Source: Arthrobacter sp.
Lineage (GTDB): Bacteria > Actinomycetota > Actinomycetes > Actinomycetales > Micrococcaceae
Assembly: GCA_030146405.1 (NCBI GenBank)
Contig: JASLBS010000144.1
Location: forward strand, 1 to 32,502
DNA: 32,502 bases
Reading direction: 5' to 3'
Below the pieces are notes generated by a model. The model saw only the letters and a list, made by a program, of their open reading frames with translations, was not told where the DNA came from and did not search any database. Shown one piece after another: positions 30,889-32,502 of the stretch (within the stretch, counting starts at the first letter, position 1; every line of letters starts with the position of its first letter). The translations under genes were made by a program, and so were the position numbers.

Positions 30889-32202
30889 CTAGGACCTGAT
30901 CAGTCCGTTGATCTCGCTGGTCATCTGGGTGGTGGCATCTTCAGGCGACAGCCTCTCGAAGAGCACCTCCTCCACATGGCGGCGGACCACGTCCTGCACA
31001 CCACCGGTTCCCACGGGTGAAGGAAGCTCCGAACTGTCGATGTCCGGCGCGATGTCGTCGAGGAAGGAGACCACGGTCTGCTCCGCCTCGCTGAGCTCGG
31101 GTGTGATGGCCTCGGCCATCTCCGGGTTGACCGGGACGCCGCGGTCCACGAGCATCACCTTCGCGGCCTCGGGGTCGTTGGCCAGGAAGTTGACGAACTC
31201 AGCGGCAGCATCCTGGTTGTCCGACTGGTTGGAGATGGACCAGTACATCGAGGCCTTGAAGTACATCCCGTTGTCGCTGGCATTCCCGGAGTCGGACGGG
31301 ACGCGCAGCATGCTGATGTTGCTTCCGGATGCGCTCCGGAGGGCGGAGAGCTGGTTGGACCAGTACCAGCCCATCGCCGCTCGGTTGGTGGGCACCGCCT
31401 GGGTCTCGAGTGTTCCGGTGGAATCCTCAGCGAACTCCGACGCGCTCGGTCCACCGCCGTTGTCCCGCACGTTCAGGAGGTGCTCGAACCAGGACGTGAC
31501 ATTCTCCGGCGAGTAGCCCACCGTGCCTTCGCTCTCGTTGTAGAGCGATTCGCCCTGCTGCCGCAGCCAGATCCGCAGGTCGACGTCCTGGGCACCCAGG
31601 GCCGTTCCATGGACGCCGTCGCCCAGCGCTTCCTCCAGTTCCGTGGACAGCGTGTAGTAGTCGTCCCAGGTCCAGGTGGTGTCGTCGGGAAGCTCCATCC
31701 CGGCCTGCTCCAGGAGGTCCTCGTTGATCATCACCACATAGGCGTTCTGCCCGGTGGTCAGACCGTAGACGCCGTCCTCGTAGGAGCCGAGATCGAGCGC
31801 CGCCTCGTCGAAGTTCCCCAGGTCGAGTGCGTCCAGCTGGGTCAGGTCGGCGAGGGCTCCGCGACCGGCGTACTCCTGAAGGTACTTCTCGTCCATGGTG
31901 ATGATGTCGGGGGCACTGCCACCGGCGGTCGACGTAGCGAGCTTGTCCCAGTAGCCGCCGAAATCGCCGTAGTCCCCTGCGATGGAGATGTTCTCGTGAT
32001 CGGCTTCGAACATCTCGATCAGTTGTTCGTTGGCTTCGTGACGGGGGTCGGATCCCCACCAGGTGAAGCGGAGGCTGGCGTCACCGCCGGCGGCCTGGTC
32101 ACCGCCATCGCTTCCTCCACCGCAGGCCGTGAGGCCGAGACCCGCCACCATGGCCATGGCTGCGAGTCCGAGGGTCTTCCTGTTGCGTGAGAACTTCGTC
32201 AT
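30889..32202 (-). CDS. Carbohydrate ABC transporter substrate-binding lipoprotein
   Basis: A 437-residue extracellular lipoprotein of the MalE/UgpB type (solute-binding family 1). The signal peptide ends in LTAC with Cys27 lipidated, followed by a Gly/Asp-rich linker. The mature start LRFTWWGSDPRHEANEQLIE is typical of sugar binders, and Trp/Tyr-rich stretches (TWTWDDYY, MGWYWSNQ) could stack against a sugar ring. The start is ATG 32202, with a purine-rich AAAGAGAAG upstream. It lies downstream of a permease gene instead of in front of the permeases, the less common order. Substrate unknown; the downstream oxidoreductases point to a sugar acid or glycoside. Confidence 0.92.
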   Translation of the reverse strand: MTKFSRNRKTLGLAAMAMVAGLGLTACGGGSDGGDQAAGGDASLRFTWWGSDPRHEANEQLIEMFEADHENISIAGDYGDFGGYWDKLATSTAGGSAPDIITMDEKYLQEYAGRGALADLTQLDALDLGNFDEAALDLGSYEDGVYGLTTGQNAYVVMINEDLLEQAGMELPDDTTWTWDDYYTLSTELEEALGDGVHGTALGAQDVDLRIWLRQQGESLYNESEGTVGYSPENVTSWFEHLLNVRDNGGGPSASEFAEDSTGTLETQAVPTNRAAMGWYWSNQLSALRSASGSNISMLRVPSDSGNASDNGMYFKASMYWSISNQSDNQDAAAEFVNFLANDPEAAKVMLVDRGVPVNPEMAEAITPELSEAEQTVVSFLDDIAPDIDSSELPSPVGTGGVQDVVRRHVEEVLFERLSPEDATTQMTSEINGLIRS

Positions 32203-32303
32203 TGACTTCTCTTTCTTCGTGAGGGGTGGGTGCTCCGCGGAAAGGCTCAGCGGGCGTTGTCGATCAGAGTGTTGGAACTACCTGATGCCGTAGGACGTTC
32301 ATG

Positions 32304-32502
32304 TCACTTCCCGCCGGTGGTGGCGATGCCCTTGACCAGGTACTTCTGGCCGAACAGGAAGACCAGGAAGACGGGGATCAGGGAGACGACCGACATGGCG
32401 AAGAGGGATCCCCAGGAGGAGGTCGCCGTGGAGTCCACGAAGGAGCTCAGTGCCACAGGCACCGTGTACATCTGGGGGTCGGTCAGGAAGATGAGCTGAC
32501 TG
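32304..32502 (-). CDS. Carbohydrate ABC transporter permease, MalG type (C-terminal part)
   Basis: The minus frame is open from the right edge to a TGA at 32306-32304, giving the last 66 codons or so before the stop. The residues match the end of MalG-type permeases: a Met-Tyr-Thr-Val-Pro-Val-Ala-Leu segment, then a loop, a final hydrophobic helix (SVVSLIPVFLVFLFG) and the hallmark QKYLVKGIATTGGK C-terminus. The start and the EAA loop lie outside the window. A 101-bp gap separates it from the binding-protein gene. A partner permease (MalF type) is expected further upstream on this strand. Confidence 0.9.
   Translation of the reverse strand, partial: SQLIFLTDPQMYTVPVALSSFVDSTATSSWGSLFAMSVVSLIPVFLVFLFGQKYLVKGIATTGGK

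Overview
The window is high-GC DNA with a dense, mixed-strand gene layout. It carries an actinobacterial-type DapD, a 7Fe ferredoxin (FdxA), a gluABCD-like glutamate importer and TypA next to a small membrane protein. Together these suggest a Micrococcales actinomycete, most likely Arthrobacter-like (Micrococcaceae). That assignment rests on recognised gene content and order, not on a database search. No rRNA, tRNA, CRISPR array, insertion sequence or prophage was seen.

Left half (about 1-18600) is mostly housekeeping. A minus-strand cluster encodes a LOG-family protein, a membrane-anchored DivIVA-like protein, DNA-3-methyladenine glycosylase I and the start of a probable membrane glycosyltransferase. 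It diverges from the glutamate ABC operon gluABCD. Three lysine/diaminopimelate genes follow: dapE and dapD are divergent from a 33-bp gap, and dapC lies in a minus-strand run fdxA-dapC-gltA. Between them sit a lysozyme-like membrane-anchored protein and galE. Then come a small SH3-like protein, a two-helix membrane protein, an ArsR-like regulator, a four-helix membrane protein, typA and a BCCT betaine-type transporter. Seven genes here have a TANNNT -10 box only 6-7 nt before the start codon and no usable Shine-Dalgarno, which points to leaderless mRNAs.

Right half (about 18900-32502) looks like an accessory sugar-acid catabolic locus. A GPH-type symporter and a LacI regulator (convergent) are bracketed by two copies of the palindrome AGAAAACGTTTTCT. 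The second copy also controls a plus-strand operon: Gfo/Idh/MocA oxidoreductase, NAD-dependent epimerase/dehydrogenase, 5-dehydro-4-deoxyglucarate dehydratase (KdgD), an enolase-superfamily enzyme and a 2,5-dioxovalerate dehydrogenase-like ALDH. This gene set fits the oxidative uronate/aldarate route: uronate to aldarate lactone, to keto-deoxyglucarate, to 2-oxoglutarate semialdehyde, to 2-oxoglutarate.

A convergent minus-strand operon enters from the right edge. It encodes a MalG-type permease (partial), a lipoprotein sugar-binding protein, a 691-residue Gfo/Idh-DUF6807 (PmoA-like) fusion, and an M24/creatinase-fold protein that has lost metal ligands. Both operons end at one shared hairpin. 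The most unusual content is this second operon paired with the KdgD pathway: it suggests import and processing of a modified or glycosidic uronate by a poorly described route, though the substrate cannot be read from sequence.
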